Positions 8,881 to 18,933 are shown, counted from the first letter of the stretch. The stretch: DNA of 64,000 nucleotides from Abyssalbus ytuae (GCF_022807975.1 NZ_CP094358.1:682001-746000); one strand, 5' to 3'. Notes: generated from the sequence alone by a model not told the origin. Translations and numbers: made by a program.

Positions 8881-9642
8881 GTGTCTACACAAAAATTAAC
8901 TGCAATAATTATAACCTTTAATGAAATTGATTACATTACTCAATGTGTTAACAGTATTTTATTTGCAGACGAGATCATAGCTGTAGACTCATTTAGTACA
9001 GATGGCACATGGGAATTTTTAAACTCTCATCCTAAAATCAAAGCCATACAGCATCCCTTTGAAAATTTTACCACTCAAAAATCGTATGCACTACAACAAG
9101 CCTCCAATGATTGGGTATATTTTTTAGATGCCGATGAACGTGTTACTCCCTCTTTACAAAAAGAAATTATACAAACTATTAACAGTAAAGATACTGCCAG
9201 TGCCTACTGGAACTACCGGAGTTTTATGTTTGAAAACAAAAGATTGTATTTTAGCGGATGGCAAACTGACAAAATACAAAGGCTATTTAGAAAAAGCAGA
9301 TGTGAATTTGTAGATGACAGGTTGGTACATGAAACATTAAAGGTTGATGGTTCCCAGGCAAAATTAAAAGAAAAACTTATTCATTATTCCTATAAAAACT
9401 ACGAAGATTATAAAGGAAAAATGCTTAAATACGGAAGGTTAAGAGCTTTGGAAGAATTTAATAAAGGAAAAAAGTGGACGCTCTTGCATCAAATTTTAAG
9501 GCCTTGCTGGAAATATTTTAATCATTATATAATCCGGTTGGGAATACTGGATGGAAAGAAAGGAATTATTATATGCTATTTAAATGCGCTGGGAGTGCAT
9601 GAACGCTACAAAGAATTAAAAAGATTACGCACTAATACGTAA
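8881..9642 (+). CDS. Family 2 glycosyltransferase (KdtX/WaaE-like)
   Basis: A 253-residue protein if it starts at GTG 8881 (MSTQKLTAIIITFNEID). The GT2 fold shows in TAIIITFNEIDYI, the VDSFSTDGT stretch and the metal-binding FLDADERVTP. Relatives add a sugar to the lipopolysaccharide core in the cytoplasm. A TTG at 8860 would lengthen it, but it overlaps the promoter -7 element. The 3' end overlaps the convergent GT2 gene by 18 bases. The sugar specificity is unknown. Confidence 0.88.
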   Translation: MSTQKLTAIIITFNEIDYITQCVNSILFADEIIAVDSFSTDGTWEFLNSHPKIKAIQHPFENFTTQKSYALQQASNDWVYFLDADERVTPSLQKEIIQTINSKDTASAYWNYRSFMFENKRLYFSGWQTDKIQRLFRKSRCEFVDDRLVHETLKVDGSQAKLKEKLIHYSYKNYEDYKGKMLKYGRLRALEEFNKGKKWTLLHQILRPCWKYFNHYIIRLGILDGKKGIIICYLNALGVHERYKELKRLRTNT

Positions 9643-10485
9643 TTTTTCCTGCTCTTTTCCTTTTTCCCCTTTTATTATACCATAAGGCGTCCAGGTTATT
9701 TTGTTCTTCTTTACTTCTTTTCGTATTGCCAGGTTTTTAGCTAAAGATTCCGGTGTTTTATAACCTCGTGCATGGTCCAGGTGCAAACAAATGGCTTTGT
9801 GCCTTATTTGTAAACCTTTTACACCGAAATTTTCCAGCCGCTCGCCAAATTCCCTGTCAGGGCCTCCGTATTTCATTCTTTCATCATAGCCATTTACGGC
9901 AATCATATCTTCTTTCCAACCTGAAGAATTACAATTATTAAAAGAAGGTGTTGTGGGGGTAACGGCATCTAAAATCGTTGCTGTAAATTTGTTGCTGCCT
10001 ATTTTTAAAGATTGTGAAAATCCTATTTTATCCTGTTGTTTTAACCACTTTAAATTAAAACATCTTCCGGTTTCAATATCAGCTTCAGTGAGCTGTTTAC
10101 TAAGCTTCATACTTAACTTGCAATATCCTCCTGATAAAAACCTGCCTTTTTTGGCATATTTAGCATGAACTTCAACAAAATCTTCTCTGGGAATACAATC
10201 ACCGTCCGTCATTAAAATATATTCATTATTGGCTTTGGTAATCGCTACATTCAGAATTTCCTGACGGCGATATCCTGAATCCTTATGCCATAAATGAAGA
10301 AGAGGAACATTATAATTTTCCTTAAACTTTTCAATCAGTTCCCGGGTAGTGTCCCGTGAGCCATCGTCAGCTATAATAACTTCAAAATCAGAATAAGTTT
10401 GATTATTATATCCAATCAAAACTTTTTCCAGCCACTCTTCAGCATTATAAGTGCTTATTATAACTGATATTGATGGTCTTTTCAT
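9625..10485 (-). CDS. Family 2 glycosyltransferase with GT7-type C-terminal domain
   Basis: The 286-residue protein has an N-terminal GT-A domain (SVIISTYNAEEWLEKVL, ADDGSRDTTRELI, and the DxD-type MTDGDCIPREDF). The C-terminal part has WKEDMIAVNGYDERMKYGG followed by PDREFGERL, the pattern of galactosyltransferase/chondroitin polymerase-like domains. It is likely a cytoplasmic surface-glycan enzyme. It is transcribed opposite to its neighbours, overlapping the upstream GT2 gene's 3' end by 18 bases and diverging from the GT9 gene. Confidence 0.9.
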   Translation of the reverse strand: MKRPSISVIISTYNAEEWLEKVLIGYNNQTYSDFEVIIADDGSRDTTRELIEKFKENYNVPLLHLWHKDSGYRRQEILNVAITKANNEYILMTDGDCIPREDFVEVHAKYAKKGRFLSGGYCKLSMKLSKQLTEADIETGRCFNLKWLKQQDKIGFSQSLKIGSNKFTATILDAVTPTTPSFNNCNSSGWKEDMIAVNGYDERMKYGGPDREFGERLENFGVKGLQIRHKAICLHLDHARGYKTPESLAKNLAIRKEVKKNKITWTPYGIIKGEKGKEQEKLRISA

Positions 10486-10554
10486 AATGCAAAAATAAAC
10501 AAATGTTCTTTATAATTATTATAAATCAGCTAATTTCGCAATCAAGTAAATTAT

Positions 10555-11625
10555 ATGAAAGTTTTAGTCATCCAGCAAAAAATGATTGGTGATGTTTTGA
10601 CAAGCAGTATTATTTGTCAGAATTTAAAAGCGTTTATACCCAATACCACCGTACATTATATGGTACATTCCAATACCATTCCTGTTGTGCTTAACAACCC
10701 TTATATTGATAAAATTGTTGATTTTAAACCCGAATACCGAAAAAGTAAAGTTCTTTTTTATAAGTTCCTGAAAACCCTTAGAAAAGAAAATTACAATGCT
10801 GTAATTGATATCTATGGTAAATTAGAATCATATATTATTACTGCATTTTGTAATTCAAAAATTAAAATAGGAGAACATAAATGGTACTCGCGCTTATTAT
10901 ACACCCATACTTTTAATAGGCTTACCTCCCCCACCCTTGGGGTAGGTTTTGCCATTGAGAACAGGCTCCAGCTATTGCAACCCCTGATAAAAGAAAAAAA
11001 GATAACTGAATTTTATAATAAACCGACCATCTATTTAACAGAGCAGGAAAAAGAGAATGCCCTCCGGTTTTTTAGTAAAAACAACATCAACATTACAAAA
11101 CCTGTTATTATGATAGGCGTCCTGGGCAGCGGTAAAAGTAAAACCTATCCTTTTGAATATATGGCAGCGGTAATAAATAAAATAACAAATACAGTACCGG
11201 AGGCTACTTTGCTTTTTAATTACATTCCTTCCCAATTAAACGAAGTCACACAGATTTACGAAAAGTGTAATGAACAAGCCAAAGAACAAATCAATTTCAA
11301 TGCATTTGCACCCTCACTACGGGAGTTTTTGGCGGTGCTTAGTTACTGTACCGCAGTAATTGGCAACGAAGGCGGCATTGTAAACATGGCCAAAGCACTC
11401 AATATTCCAACTTTTAGTATATTTTCCCCCTGGATTAACAGGGAAGCATGGGGCCTTTTTGAAGATCATAAAAATGTGAGTGTGCATCTAAAAGACTATA
11501 AACCGGAACTCTACAAAGGCAAAACAAAAAAAGAAATAAAAGAAAATAACGAAAATCTTTATAAGGCTTTCAGGCCGGAATTATTTCCTGATAAATTAAC
11601 AGACTTTATTAAAAATATAAAGTAA
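10555..11625 (+). CDS. Family 9 glycosyltransferase (heptosyltransferase-like)
   Basis: The 356-residue protein starts MKVLVIQQKMIGDVLTSSII, the GT9 N-terminal nucleotide-sugar pattern. VIGNEGGIVNMAKALNIPTF near 280 replaces the family's usual D[ST]GPxHxA block and lacks the conserved His. GT9 enzymes usually add heptose to the lipopolysaccharide inner core. It heads three plus-strand genes separated by 2 and 4 bases, so they are probably one operon. Confidence 0.88.
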   Translation: MKVLVIQQKMIGDVLTSSIICQNLKAFIPNTTVHYMVHSNTIPVVLNNPYIDKIVDFKPEYRKSKVLFYKFLKTLRKENYNAVIDIYGKLESYIITAFCNSKIKIGEHKWYSRLLYTHTFNRLTSPTLGVGFAIENRLQLLQPLIKEKKITEFYNKPTIYLTEQEKENALRFFSKNNINITKPVIMIGVLGSGKSKTYPFEYMAAVINKITNTVPEATLLFNYIPSQLNEVTQIYEKCNEQAKEQINFNAFAPSLREFLAVLSYCTAVIGNEGGIVNMAKALNIPTFSIFSPWINREAWGLFEDHKNVSVHLKDYKPELYKGKTKKEIKENNENLYKAFRPELFPDKLTDFIKNIK

Positions 11626-11627
11626 TT

Positions 11628-12485
11628 ATGTTTAAACATTTAATAATAACAAGGTTTAATTTAAGAAAAACCGACTGGGTTACCTCCAAAAGCAACCATC
11701 CCGTTTTAACGGAAGAATGGCTTAAAAACCGGTTCGAATTGTTTGAAAACTATTGTTTACCCGCCGTAAAAGCACAAACAAATAAAAATTTTACCTGGCT
11801 GGTTTATTTCGATATTGAAACACCCGATGCATATATACAAAGGATAAACAAAATAAAAGAAACTTTTAAAAACTTTGAACCCTTATTTATTAATGGAATG
11901 GACGAGTTTTTACCACAAATTGAAAACTCCCTGGCAAACATTACAGAACCTTATATAATTACCAGTAGGATAGATAATGATGATTGCATAAGTATTCATT
12001 ATGTTGATGAAATACAAAAACAATTCAATAAACAGGAATTTATTGCCCTCGATTTCATTGATGGTTACGCTTTACAACTGGAACCTGTAACACGTATAGG
12101 CTTTAAAAGACAACAATACAACCCGTTTATCAGTCTTATTGAAAAAAATGATCCGCAAAAGAACAAACCCCAAAGTGTATGGTGTATAAGCCATACAGAC
12201 TGGAAAAGAGAACCCCGGGTAAAAACAATAAAAAACAACAGAATCTGGTTACAAATTGTTCATTTGGAAAATAAAGTAAATGAATTTGTAGCATACGGTG
12301 ATGTAAAGTTTGAAAATATCCTGAAAGATTTTCCAATAAATAAAAATTGTTCCCTTACAATAAAAAACAAACTGATTCCTGTTTCTAAATGGAAAAAAGA
12401 TCATTTTTTCAGTAAGTACTTATCACACTTCGATTATCATTTCAGAAACTTGAAAAAAGCAATGGGTTATTACAAAAAAAAATAA
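11628..12485 (+). CDS. Putative rhamnosyltransferase-family glycosyltransferase
   Basis: A 285-residue protein whose start, MFKHLIITRFNLRK, and FTWLVYFDIETP near 55 resemble the Rhamno_transf family (PF11316). TSRIDNDDCI near 105 could be the metal-binding acidic motif. The start is 2 bases after the GT9 stop and the next gene begins 4 bases after its stop, so it is the middle of a three-gene operon. Sugar specificity is inferred only from the family name. Confidence 0.8.
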   Translation: MFKHLIITRFNLRKTDWVTSKSNHPVLTEEWLKNRFELFENYCLPAVKAQTNKNFTWLVYFDIETPDAYIQRINKIKETFKNFEPLFINGMDEFLPQIENSLANITEPYIITSRIDNDDCISIHYVDEIQKQFNKQEFIALDFIDGYALQLEPVTRIGFKRQQYNPFISLIEKNDPQKNKPQSVWCISHTDWKREPRVKTIKNNRIWLQIVHLENKVNEFVAYGDVKFENILKDFPINKNCSLTIKNKLIPVSKWKKDHFFSKYLSHFDYHFRNLKKAMGYYKKK

Positions 12486-12489
12486 AAGA

Positions 12490-13581
12490 ATGAAAATCTT
12501 ACACATATCTACTATAAGAGAATGGCGGGGTGGAGATGCGCAGATGTTAACCACCTATCGGTTAATGAATGAATACCCTGATATTCAACAAATAATTTTA
12601 TGCCCTGTAAACTCTGTCCTGGCAACCAAATGCCAGAATGAAGGAATAGAACATTATACCGCCTCCCGCAAAGGAAAACAATCCGTCCCCTTTCTTAAAT
12701 TAATAATAAAAACAGTTAAACAACACCACATAGATATTATTCATGTACACGATTCAAACGCATTCAGCCTTACCCTCATAGCCCTCTCTTTCTTACCAAA
12801 AACCAAACTCGTGTACTCGCGAAAAAGAAATAACAGAATAAAAAACAATTATTTTAAGAAGCTTAAATACAACAGTAAAAAAATAGATAAAATCGTATGT
12901 GTGTCAGAAGCAGTTCGCAATGTCTTTAAAGGAATCGTAACAGACATGAATAAAGTAATAACTATTTATGACGGAATTGACACCCATCAATTCAAAGATA
13001 ACACTAACCTGTCCATACTCCATAAAGAGTATAACCTGCCGGAAGAAACCAAAATAGTAGGCAATGTGGCCGGATTAACCCACCAAAAAGACCTGTACAC
13101 CTTTATAGAAGTAGCAAAAAAAGTATTGGAAAACACCAATCAGAAAATCAAGTTTTTTATTATTGGAGAAGGAGGCCAAAAAGAAGATTTGCTGGAATAC
13201 AGAAATAAACACAATTTAGAAAAAGACATTATTTTTACCGGTTTTAGAAATGATGTAGATAAAGTTCTTCCGGAGTTTGATGTTCTCTTAATGACCTCGG
13301 TGCAGGAAGGCCTTCCCTTAGTTATTTACGAAGCATTTGCCTGTAACATCCCCATTGTAAGTACTAAAGCCGGTGGAGTTGCCGAAGCTGTTGTAAATAA
13401 TATTTCCGGCATTACTGCTGAAGTTAAGGATGTAGAAGCATTAGCCAATGGCGTATTAAAAATTTTAAATAATGCGGTGTTTAAAGAACAATTGGTAGCA
13501 GGCGGAAAAAAACTATCAGAAGAAAAATACAATTTGGAAAGAATGAAAAAAGATTACTATAAACTTTATTCTTCCCTCTAG
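12490..13581 (+). CDS. Family 4 glycosyltransferase
   Basis: The 363-residue GT-B protein begins MKILHISTIREWRGGDAQML, with the glycine-rich acceptor loop. VGNVAGLTHQKDLYTFIEVA and FIIGEGGQKEDL mark the nucleotide-sugar half, and EGLPLVIYEAFACNIPIVST is the E-x7-E retaining GT4 motif. It is the last gene of the GT9-rhamnosyltransferase-GT4 operon and ends with a 4-base overlap with the convergent gene at 13578. It likely acts on a surface glycan in the cytoplasm. Confidence 0.92.
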   Translation: MKILHISTIREWRGGDAQMLTTYRLMNEYPDIQQIILCPVNSVLATKCQNEGIEHYTASRKGKQSVPFLKLIIKTVKQHHIDIIHVHDSNAFSLTLIALSFLPKTKLVYSRKRNNRIKNNYFKKLKYNSKKIDKIVCVSEAVRNVFKGIVTDMNKVITIYDGIDTHQFKDNTNLSILHKEYNLPEETKIVGNVAGLTHQKDLYTFIEVAKKVLENTNQKIKFFIIGEGGQKEDLLEYRNKHNLEKDIIFTGFRNDVDKVLPEFDVLLMTSVQEGLPLVIYEAFACNIPIVSTKAGGVAEAVVNNISGITAEVKDVEALANGVLKILNNAVFKEQLVAGGKKLSEEKYNLERMKKDYYKLYSSL

Positions 13582-14522
13582 CTTTCAAACACCGTATTTA
13601 TCCAGTTAGCCAGGCTATATTTATATACCAGTGCCTCAGGCAAAGGATCATAAGGAGTATTTAAAAAAGACAACGGTATATCTATATTCTCCAAATCGAG
13701 AACCAGTATGTTATTAGGATTATAAAAATCGTAGGTAACTATATCCTCATTAGTAGTAATCAATTTCTTTTCAAGAGCCATTGCCTCAAAAACCCTAAAA
13801 CTCAACCCCTTTTGGTTATCCTTCTGAATATCTAATAATGCCAGGGCCTTTTTTAATTCTTTATGAGTTCTCTCCAACGGAATATATTGGTCTGTAATTT
13901 CTACATAATCACAATGAACAGGCTTTTCCTTTCTAACAATAAATTTATACACACTACCCTTTGCCTTTAATTCCTTTGCAATATTTTGTATATGCTTAAA
14001 ACGTTTATCATATGACGATATGTTATAAACCGAATACTCCAGAGGCTTATCAATTTTTTTAAACTCACTATAATAGTTAGTTATAAATTCAAGGTTATGC
14101 TTTTTTACATCATCTTTTTCATAACTGTAAACCTTATCAAAATACTTTATATACTTTTCTTTTTCAGGAAAGTTATTTATCGCATCAAAATAATACGAAA
14201 TAAGACGCCGTGTTTTATTTCTTAAATATGGAAAAATATCTTCAGTAAGCAAGTCGGGCCTGATTACCAGAATATAATCCTGCCTTTCCAGGTTGGCTAG
14301 TTTACGTTTAATCACTTCAGTTTTATATTCCTTTTTTAAATTTCTATCCGCGCATGTTTTAAGAATGAAATTCTTTCCCCTTTCATATACTGATTTATAC
14401 TTATACCTGATCTCACTATATTTTATATGAGTTACTATAGTGTTTTCACGGCTTTGTAGTGCACAAATCATATTATCCACATAACCAAAGCAAAATGGGT
14501 ATATAACTGTTATCTTTACCAT
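13578..14522 (-). CDS. Putative glycosyltransferase, distant GT-B/CgeB-like
   Basis: A 314-residue protein if it starts at the ATG at 14522 (MVKITVIYPFCFGYVDNMIC). A longer reading from 14564 would include the promoter -7 element at 14538-14545 and overlap tsaC. The C-terminal half contains KGLSFRVFEAMALEKKLITT, like the acceptor-proximal region of GT-B transferases and CgeB-like proteins. No DxD or signal peptide is seen. The position next to GT genes supports a glycan role, but the assignment is weaker than for its neighbours. Confidence 0.65.
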   Translation of the reverse strand: MVKITVIYPFCFGYVDNMICALQSRENTIVTHIKYSEIRYKYKSVYERGKNFILKTCADRNLKKEYKTEVIKRKLANLERQDYILVIRPDLLTEDIFPYLRNKTRRLISYYFDAINNFPEKEKYIKYFDKVYSYEKDDVKKHNLEFITNYYSEFKKIDKPLEYSVYNISSYDKRFKHIQNIAKELKAKGSVYKFIVRKEKPVHCDYVEITDQYIPLERTHKELKKALALLDIQKDNQKGLSFRVFEAMALEKKLITTNEDIVTYDFYNPNNILVLDLENIDIPLSFLNTPYDPLPEALVYKYSLANWINTVFES

Positions 14523-14537
14523 TTTTAATAAAAGCTG

Positions 14538-14545
14538 CAAAAATA
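14538..14545 (-). promoter_or_regulatory. -7 promoter element for the 13578-14522 gene
   Basis: Minus-strand TATTTTTG lies 15 bases upstream of the ATG at 14522. It supports the shorter start. Confidence 0.5.
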
Positions 14546-14558
14546 TAATATTTTTTTT

Positions 14559-15119
14559 ATGCAAAAAGAAATAGATAACTGCCTCTCAATTATCAATTCC
14601 GGCGGCCTTATCCTTTATCCAACCGATACGGTATGGGGCATTGGCTGTGATGCCACCAATCCTGAAGCAGTGAAAAAAGTGTACAAATTAAAACAACGTG
14701 AAGACAGTAAAGCACTTATTTGCCTGGTATCGGATATTAGAATGCTCGAAAAATTTGTGTATGAAGTACCCCAACCCGCTTATGACATTATCCAATTATC
14801 AACCAAACCCACTACCATTATATACGACCAGCCTATAAATGTAGCCGGAAATTTAATCGCGCCCGATAACACTCTCGCCATTCGTGTCGCCTCCGATGAG
14901 TTTTGCCAAAAATTAATCAGGAAACTTAAAAGGCCTTTAGTCTCTACCTCGGCAAACATAAGCGGACGCCCTACACCCATGAGTTTTTCAGAAATAAGCA
15001 GTGAAATTTTAAAAGGTGTAGACTATATAGTAAATTTGCACCGCGATAAAACCAACAACAACCCCTCAACAATTATTAAGTTGAGCAATAGCGGAATTGT
15101 AAAAATTATCAGGAAATAA
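14559..15119 (+). CDS. tsaC: L-threonylcarbamoyladenylate synthase
   Basis: The 186-residue protein is the short (Sua5/YrdC core) form. GGLILYPTDTVWGIGCDATN (15-34), KLKQREDSKAL and STSANISGRPTP (about 129-140) are the ATP and threonine-binding motifs. It makes threonylcarbamoyl-AMP for the t6A37 modification of ANN-decoding tRNAs, with TsaBDE elsewhere. It is monocistronic. The stretch after it (15120-15777) has no gene. Confidence 0.93.
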   Translation: MQKEIDNCLSIINSGGLILYPTDTVWGIGCDATNPEAVKKVYKLKQREDSKALICLVSDIRMLEKFVYEVPQPAYDIIQLSTKPTTIIYDQPINVAGNLIAPDNTLAIRVASDEFCQKLIRKLKRPLVSTSANISGRPTPMSFSEISSEILKGVDYIVNLHRDKTNNNPSTIIKLSNSGIVKIIRK

Positions 15120-15271
15120 AATCGCCATCAGTTTAGAGTTCTATAATTCGTAGTAAACAATAACCGGCCAAATAACCAAAACACTCTGATACAGAAAATT
15201 TTCTATGTATATTACAAAATACATTTTCAGAAAAATTTCAAGTATCCGAAGCATAAAAAAAGTTTACACAT

Positions 15272-15415
15272 ATAAGCTTTGAAACTTTATAGGCACAAAA
15301 AAAAATTTTATAAGCATAAGTTTGAAATTTCATAAGCACAAAAAAAAATTTTGTAAGCACAAAATGGAAAAGTTATAGGCATAAAAAAAAATTTTATAAG
15401 CATAAATTTTATGCC
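15272..15415. repeat. Phased A-tract tandem repeat, ~21.5-bp unit, 7 copies
   Basis: Seven degenerate units of ATAAGCAyAAA...TTT type follow one another. Three of them (15289, 15332, 15375) carry a nine-A then four-T tract, spaced exactly 43 bases. Tracts in helical phase bend DNA. The rest of 15120-15777 is A/T-rich with no gene, no clear promoter and no terminator that I can see. Confidence 0.75.
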
Positions 15416-15777
15416 CTGTAAATACTGGGGTTTCCAAAGGGTACCATCAAGCATGTTTATAAGAAAGATTATTTAAAAACAAAATAAGCCCCAGTTCAAA
15501 ATTAAAAGGTAAAAAGAGATGTAAAAACTAAATAACCCGGTAGCAAAACACCCTGTTGAAGAAAATTTTTTCTCAATAAATACAGAATAAAATCTCAATA
15601 TATTTAATGACGGAACCGACAATCATCAGCACATTACCATGTGCCGGGCTTAATAAAAGTTTTTATGACAAATACACAACCCAATGTTTAAAAAATTAAA
15701 AACAACCAAATACCAAGGGGCAATTTTGGCCCTTTTTTACAAAGAATTATTAAATTACAAAAGAATTGTATTATAAA

Positions 15778-17202
15778 GTGGCTAATTATAAAGAAGCACT
15801 AAAAAACCCGGTTTTTAAAATAGTATCCACCTCTTCCCGGGAATTAGGAACAAAAAGCTATGTCATTGGAGGCTTTGTACGCGATTTTTTATTAAAAAGA
15901 CAAACTCCCAAAGATATTGACATTGTAGTAGTAGGCAGCGGCATTGAACTCGCCGGAAAAGTAGCTGAGCAACTCCCCGGCAAACCCAAAATTTCCATCT
16001 TTAAAAATTATGGCACAGCCATGATAAAAACCAATGACCTTGAAGTAGAATTTGTAGGAGCCCGGAAAGAAAGTTACAAGCAGGACTCCAGAAAACCATT
16101 TGTAGAAAACGGCACACTTGAAGATGACCAAAACCGGAGGGATTTTACCATAAATACCCTGGCCCTTTCCCTGGCAGAAGAAGATTATGGCAATTTACTC
16201 GATCCTTTTACCGGGGTTGAAGACTTAAACAATAAAATTATACGTACCCCCCTGGATCCGGATATTACCTATTCCGATGACCCCTTACGCATGCTGCGCG
16301 CCATACGCTTTGCAACCCAGCTGGATTTCAAAATTGAAAAAAACTCGCTGGCAGCCATCACTAAAAACAAAGAAAGAATTAAAATAATTTCAGGAGAACG
16401 TATCGTAGAAGAATTAAATAAAATATTACTGTCACCCAAACCCTCAATAGGCTTTCAGTTACTCTATAAAACAGGGCTGCTAAACATTATTATGCCAGAA
16501 CTAACAAATTTACAGGGCATTGAAGAAAAAGAAGGACAACGCCATAAAGATAATTTCTGGCATACGCTGGAAGTGGTAGACAATATTTCCAGCAATACAA
16601 ACAATCTTTGGCTTCGTTGGGCAGCACTGCTGCACGATATAGGAAAAGCACCCACTAAAAGATTTAATAAAAAAACAGGCTGGACCTTTCACGGACATGA
16701 ATTTGTAGGCTCAAAAATGGTATATAAACTTTTTAAAAGATTACATATGCCACTAAACGAAAAAATGAAATTCGTACAAAAAATGGTTTTAATGAGTTCA
16801 CGGCCTATAGTTTTATCACAGGATATTGTTACCGACTCTGCCGTTAGGCGGCTTATTTTTGATGCAGGCCAGTATGTTGATGACTTAATGACACTGTGCG
16901 AAGCCGACATAACCACCAAAAACCCTAAAAAGTTTAAAAAATATCACAACAACTTTAAAATTGTAAGACAAAAAATAGTCGAAGTAGAAGAAAGAGATCA
17001 TATAAGAAACTTTCAGCCTCCAGTAGACGGAGAAGAAATAATGAAAACCTTTAACATAAAACCCTCCCGGGAAATTGGTATTATTAAAGATGCCATAAAA
17101 GAAGCAATACTGGAAGGAGAAATCCCAAACGAATACCAGGAAGCCTATAAGTTTATGCTAAAAAAAGGAAAAGAATTAGGCCTAAAAGCCAAACAAGATT
17201 AA
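15778..17202 (+). CDS. cca: CCA tRNA nucleotidyltransferase / HD domain protein
   Basis: A 474-residue protein from the GTG at 15778 ([15 protein letters not shown]); a TTG at 15766 would add four residues. The class II head domain has [12 protein letters not shown] and the metal-binding DIDIV, then [11 protein letters not shown]. The tail has an HD domain with [11 protein letters not shown]. The enzyme adds or repairs the CCA end of tRNAs, and the tRNA genes in this window lack an encoded CCA. It is 78 bases before ctaA. Confidence 0.92.
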   Translation: MANYKEALKNPVFKIVSTSSRELGTKSYVIGGFVRDFLLKRQTPKDIDIVVVGSGIELAGKVAEQLPGKPKISIFKNYGTAMIKTNDLEVEFVGARKESYKQDSRKPFVENGTLEDDQNRRDFTINTLALSLAEEDYGNLLDPFTGVEDLNNKIIRTPLDPDITYSDDPLRMLRAIRFATQLDFKIEKNSLAAITKNKERIKIISGERIVEELNKILLSPKPSIGFQLLYKTGLLNIIMPELTNLQGIEEKEGQRHKDNFWHTLEVVDNISSNTNNLWLRWAALLHDIGKAPTKRFNKKTGWTFHGHEFVGSKMVYKLFKRLHMPLNEKMKFVQKMVLMSSRPIVLSQDIVTDSAVRRLIFDAGQYVDDLMTLCEADITTKNPKKFKKYHNNFKIVRQKIVEVEERDHIRNFQPPVDGEEIMKTFNIKPSREIGIIKDAIKEAILEGEIPNEYQEAYKFMLKKGKELGLKAKQD

Positions 17203-17219
17203 AATGAAACGAACATTAA

Positions 17220-17239
17220 ATCCCGAGGGTTTCGGGATA
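17220..17239. terminator. Weak stem-loop between cca and heme A synthase
   Basis: TCCCGA pairs with TCGGGA around GGGTT. Only a short, broken A/T tail follows, so termination is uncertain. Confidence 0.45.
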
Positions 17240-17279
17240 AAAATTACTTATAATCAATTAATTATTAAGATTTAAACGT

Positions 17280-18296
17280 ATGCAAAAAGATAATAAATAC
17301 GTTGTTTTCTGGTTGTTTTCAGGATGTTTCCTCATTTTTATTATGGTAATCGTAGGAGGCATCACCCGCCTTACCCATTCCGGTTTGTCAATTTCAGATT
17401 ATAAACTAATTACAGGCACCCTTCCACCCCTCAATGAAGAAGAGTGGCAACAAGCTTTTGAATTGTATCAGCAATACCCCGAATACCAAAAACTGAACTT
17501 TCATTTCACCCTGCAGGATTTTAAAGACATTTACTTCTGGGAGTGGCTGCACCGCCTCATCGGCCGACTGATAGGACTAGTATTTATCATTCCGTTTATT
17601 TATTTCATTATAAAAAAACAGCTCACCCGCGAAACCCTAAAAAAATCATTGTTTTTATTATTCTTAGGAGGTTTACAAGGCTTTTTTGGCTGGTATATGG
17701 TAAAAAGCGGTTTGGTAGACAGGCCCGACGTAAGCCATTACAGGCTCGCACTACACCTCATTACTGCCTTTATTACCTTTGCCGCTACCCTGTGGGTGGC
17801 GTTGGATATTATTTATCCGAACAAAACTGTTATTAATAAAAAGTTCAGGGCCCTCTTGCGCTTTGCTATGATAATTTTACTCCTTCAAATAATATGGGGA
17901 GCTTTCGTGGCAGGGCTGGATGCCGGTTTTATACACAATCACTGGCCATTAATGAACGAAGGTAAACTCATACACGAAACCGTATACATAGAACAAACAC
18001 CACTTATTAAAAACTTTTTTGAAGGCAGAAGCGGCGTGCAATTTGTACACAGGTACATGGCTTACATATTAGTTGTTATAGTAGCAATCATTATTTATAA
18101 ATCAAGAAAAATGTCCCTCACCAAAACCCGGCAATACGGTATTAACAGCCTTGCCGTTATACTTATAGTACAATTTATTTTGGGGGTGTTTACCTTATTA
18201 CTGGGAGTACCGGTATGGCTGGGAGTTACACACCAGGTAGGAGCATTCTTTTTACTAAGCGCCATGACCTTTACTTTACATAGATTTAGCAAATAA
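17280..18296 (+). CDS. ctaA: Heme A synthase, COX15/CtaA family
   Basis: The 338-residue membrane protein has about eight hydrophobic segments, beginning YVVFWLFSGCFLIFIMVIVG. The heme-binding His pattern is present: EWLHRLIGR, HYRLALHLITA, QFVHRYMAY and VTHQVGAFF. The family oxidises heme O to heme A for aa3-type cytochrome oxidase in the inner membrane. The presence of this gene implies an aerobic respiratory chain. It is followed after 44 bases by the pRiA4b ORF-3-like gene. Confidence 0.95.
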   Translation: MQKDNKYVVFWLFSGCFLIFIMVIVGGITRLTHSGLSISDYKLITGTLPPLNEEEWQQAFELYQQYPEYQKLNFHFTLQDFKDIYFWEWLHRLIGRLIGLVFIIPFIYFIIKKQLTRETLKKSLFLLFLGGLQGFFGWYMVKSGLVDRPDVSHYRLALHLITAFITFAATLWVALDIIYPNKTVINKKFRALLRFAMIILLLQIIWGAFVAGLDAGFIHNHWPLMNEGKLIHETVYIEQTPLIKNFFEGRSGVQFVHRYMAYILVVIVAIIIYKSRKMSLTKTRQYGINSLAVILIVQFILGVFTLLLGVPVWLGVTHQVGAFFLLSAMTFTLHRFSK

Positions 18297-18340
18297 TAAA
18301 AAGAAACTTTGTAATTTTAACTTTATTGAAAACATATAAA

Positions 18341-18853
18341 ATGATATATAAATTCAGAATAATTCTAGATGCTGAAGAAGACGTATTTAGAGATATTGAA
18401 ATAGAATCCACCGACAATTTGGAAGACCTGAACAATGCAATAGCCCAGGCATTTGGTTTTGACGGAAGTGAAATGGCCTCATTTTACCTTAGTGACAACG
18501 AATGGAACCAGGGAGAAGAAATAGTACAGTTTGATATGAGCGAAGGTGTTGATGAAGTACGCATAATGAGTGAAATAATTATCGAAGACATATTAGATAA
18601 ACAAAACTCTAATATAATATATGTATACGATTATTATAATATGTGGACCTTCTTTGTAGAGCTGGCCGCTATAGACGAAAAAGATCAGGCACAATCCTAT
18701 CCCAACCTGTTGTTTGCACACGGGCAATTACCCGATTCTCCACCCAATAAACAATTTGAAGCAGAAAAATTATCAGATTTTGATGATGAACCCGATGATG
18801 ATTTTGATGTAGATAACTATGAAAATTTTGACTTTGACGAAAATTGGAATTAA
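18341..18853 (+). CDS. Plasmid pRiA4b ORF-3-like protein
   Basis: From the ATG at 18341 the protein is 170 residues (MIYKFRIILDAEEDVFRDIE). The fold resembles PF07929 (pRiA4b ORF-3), with a conserved FYLSDNEWNQGEE block and YVYDYYNMWTFFVEL, which matches the family's YDFGDxW segment only loosely. The last 25 residues are almost all acidic or aromatic (DDEPDDDFDVDNYENFDFDE). Members often travel on mobile DNA, but no mobile element is seen here and the function is unknown. Confidence 0.8.
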   Translation: MIYKFRIILDAEEDVFRDIEIESTDNLEDLNNAIAQAFGFDGSEMASFYLSDNEWNQGEEIVQFDMSEGVDEVRIMSEIIIEDILDKQNSNIIYVYDYYNMWTFFVELAAIDEKDQAQSYPNLLFAHGQLPDSPPNKQFEAEKLSDFDDEPDDDFDVDNYENFDFDENWN

Positions 18854-18933
18854 CAGATAATTTTTCAATTTATTAAATCTTATAAATCCCTTAAAAAACA
18901 TACTCAGTCATGTGAGTATTATATTTAACAAAA

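Noticed and set aside
18341-18853. Transposon or plasmid remnant because of the pRiA4b name
   Set aside because: No transposase, inverted repeats or plasmid genes are nearby, and codon and base use look normal.
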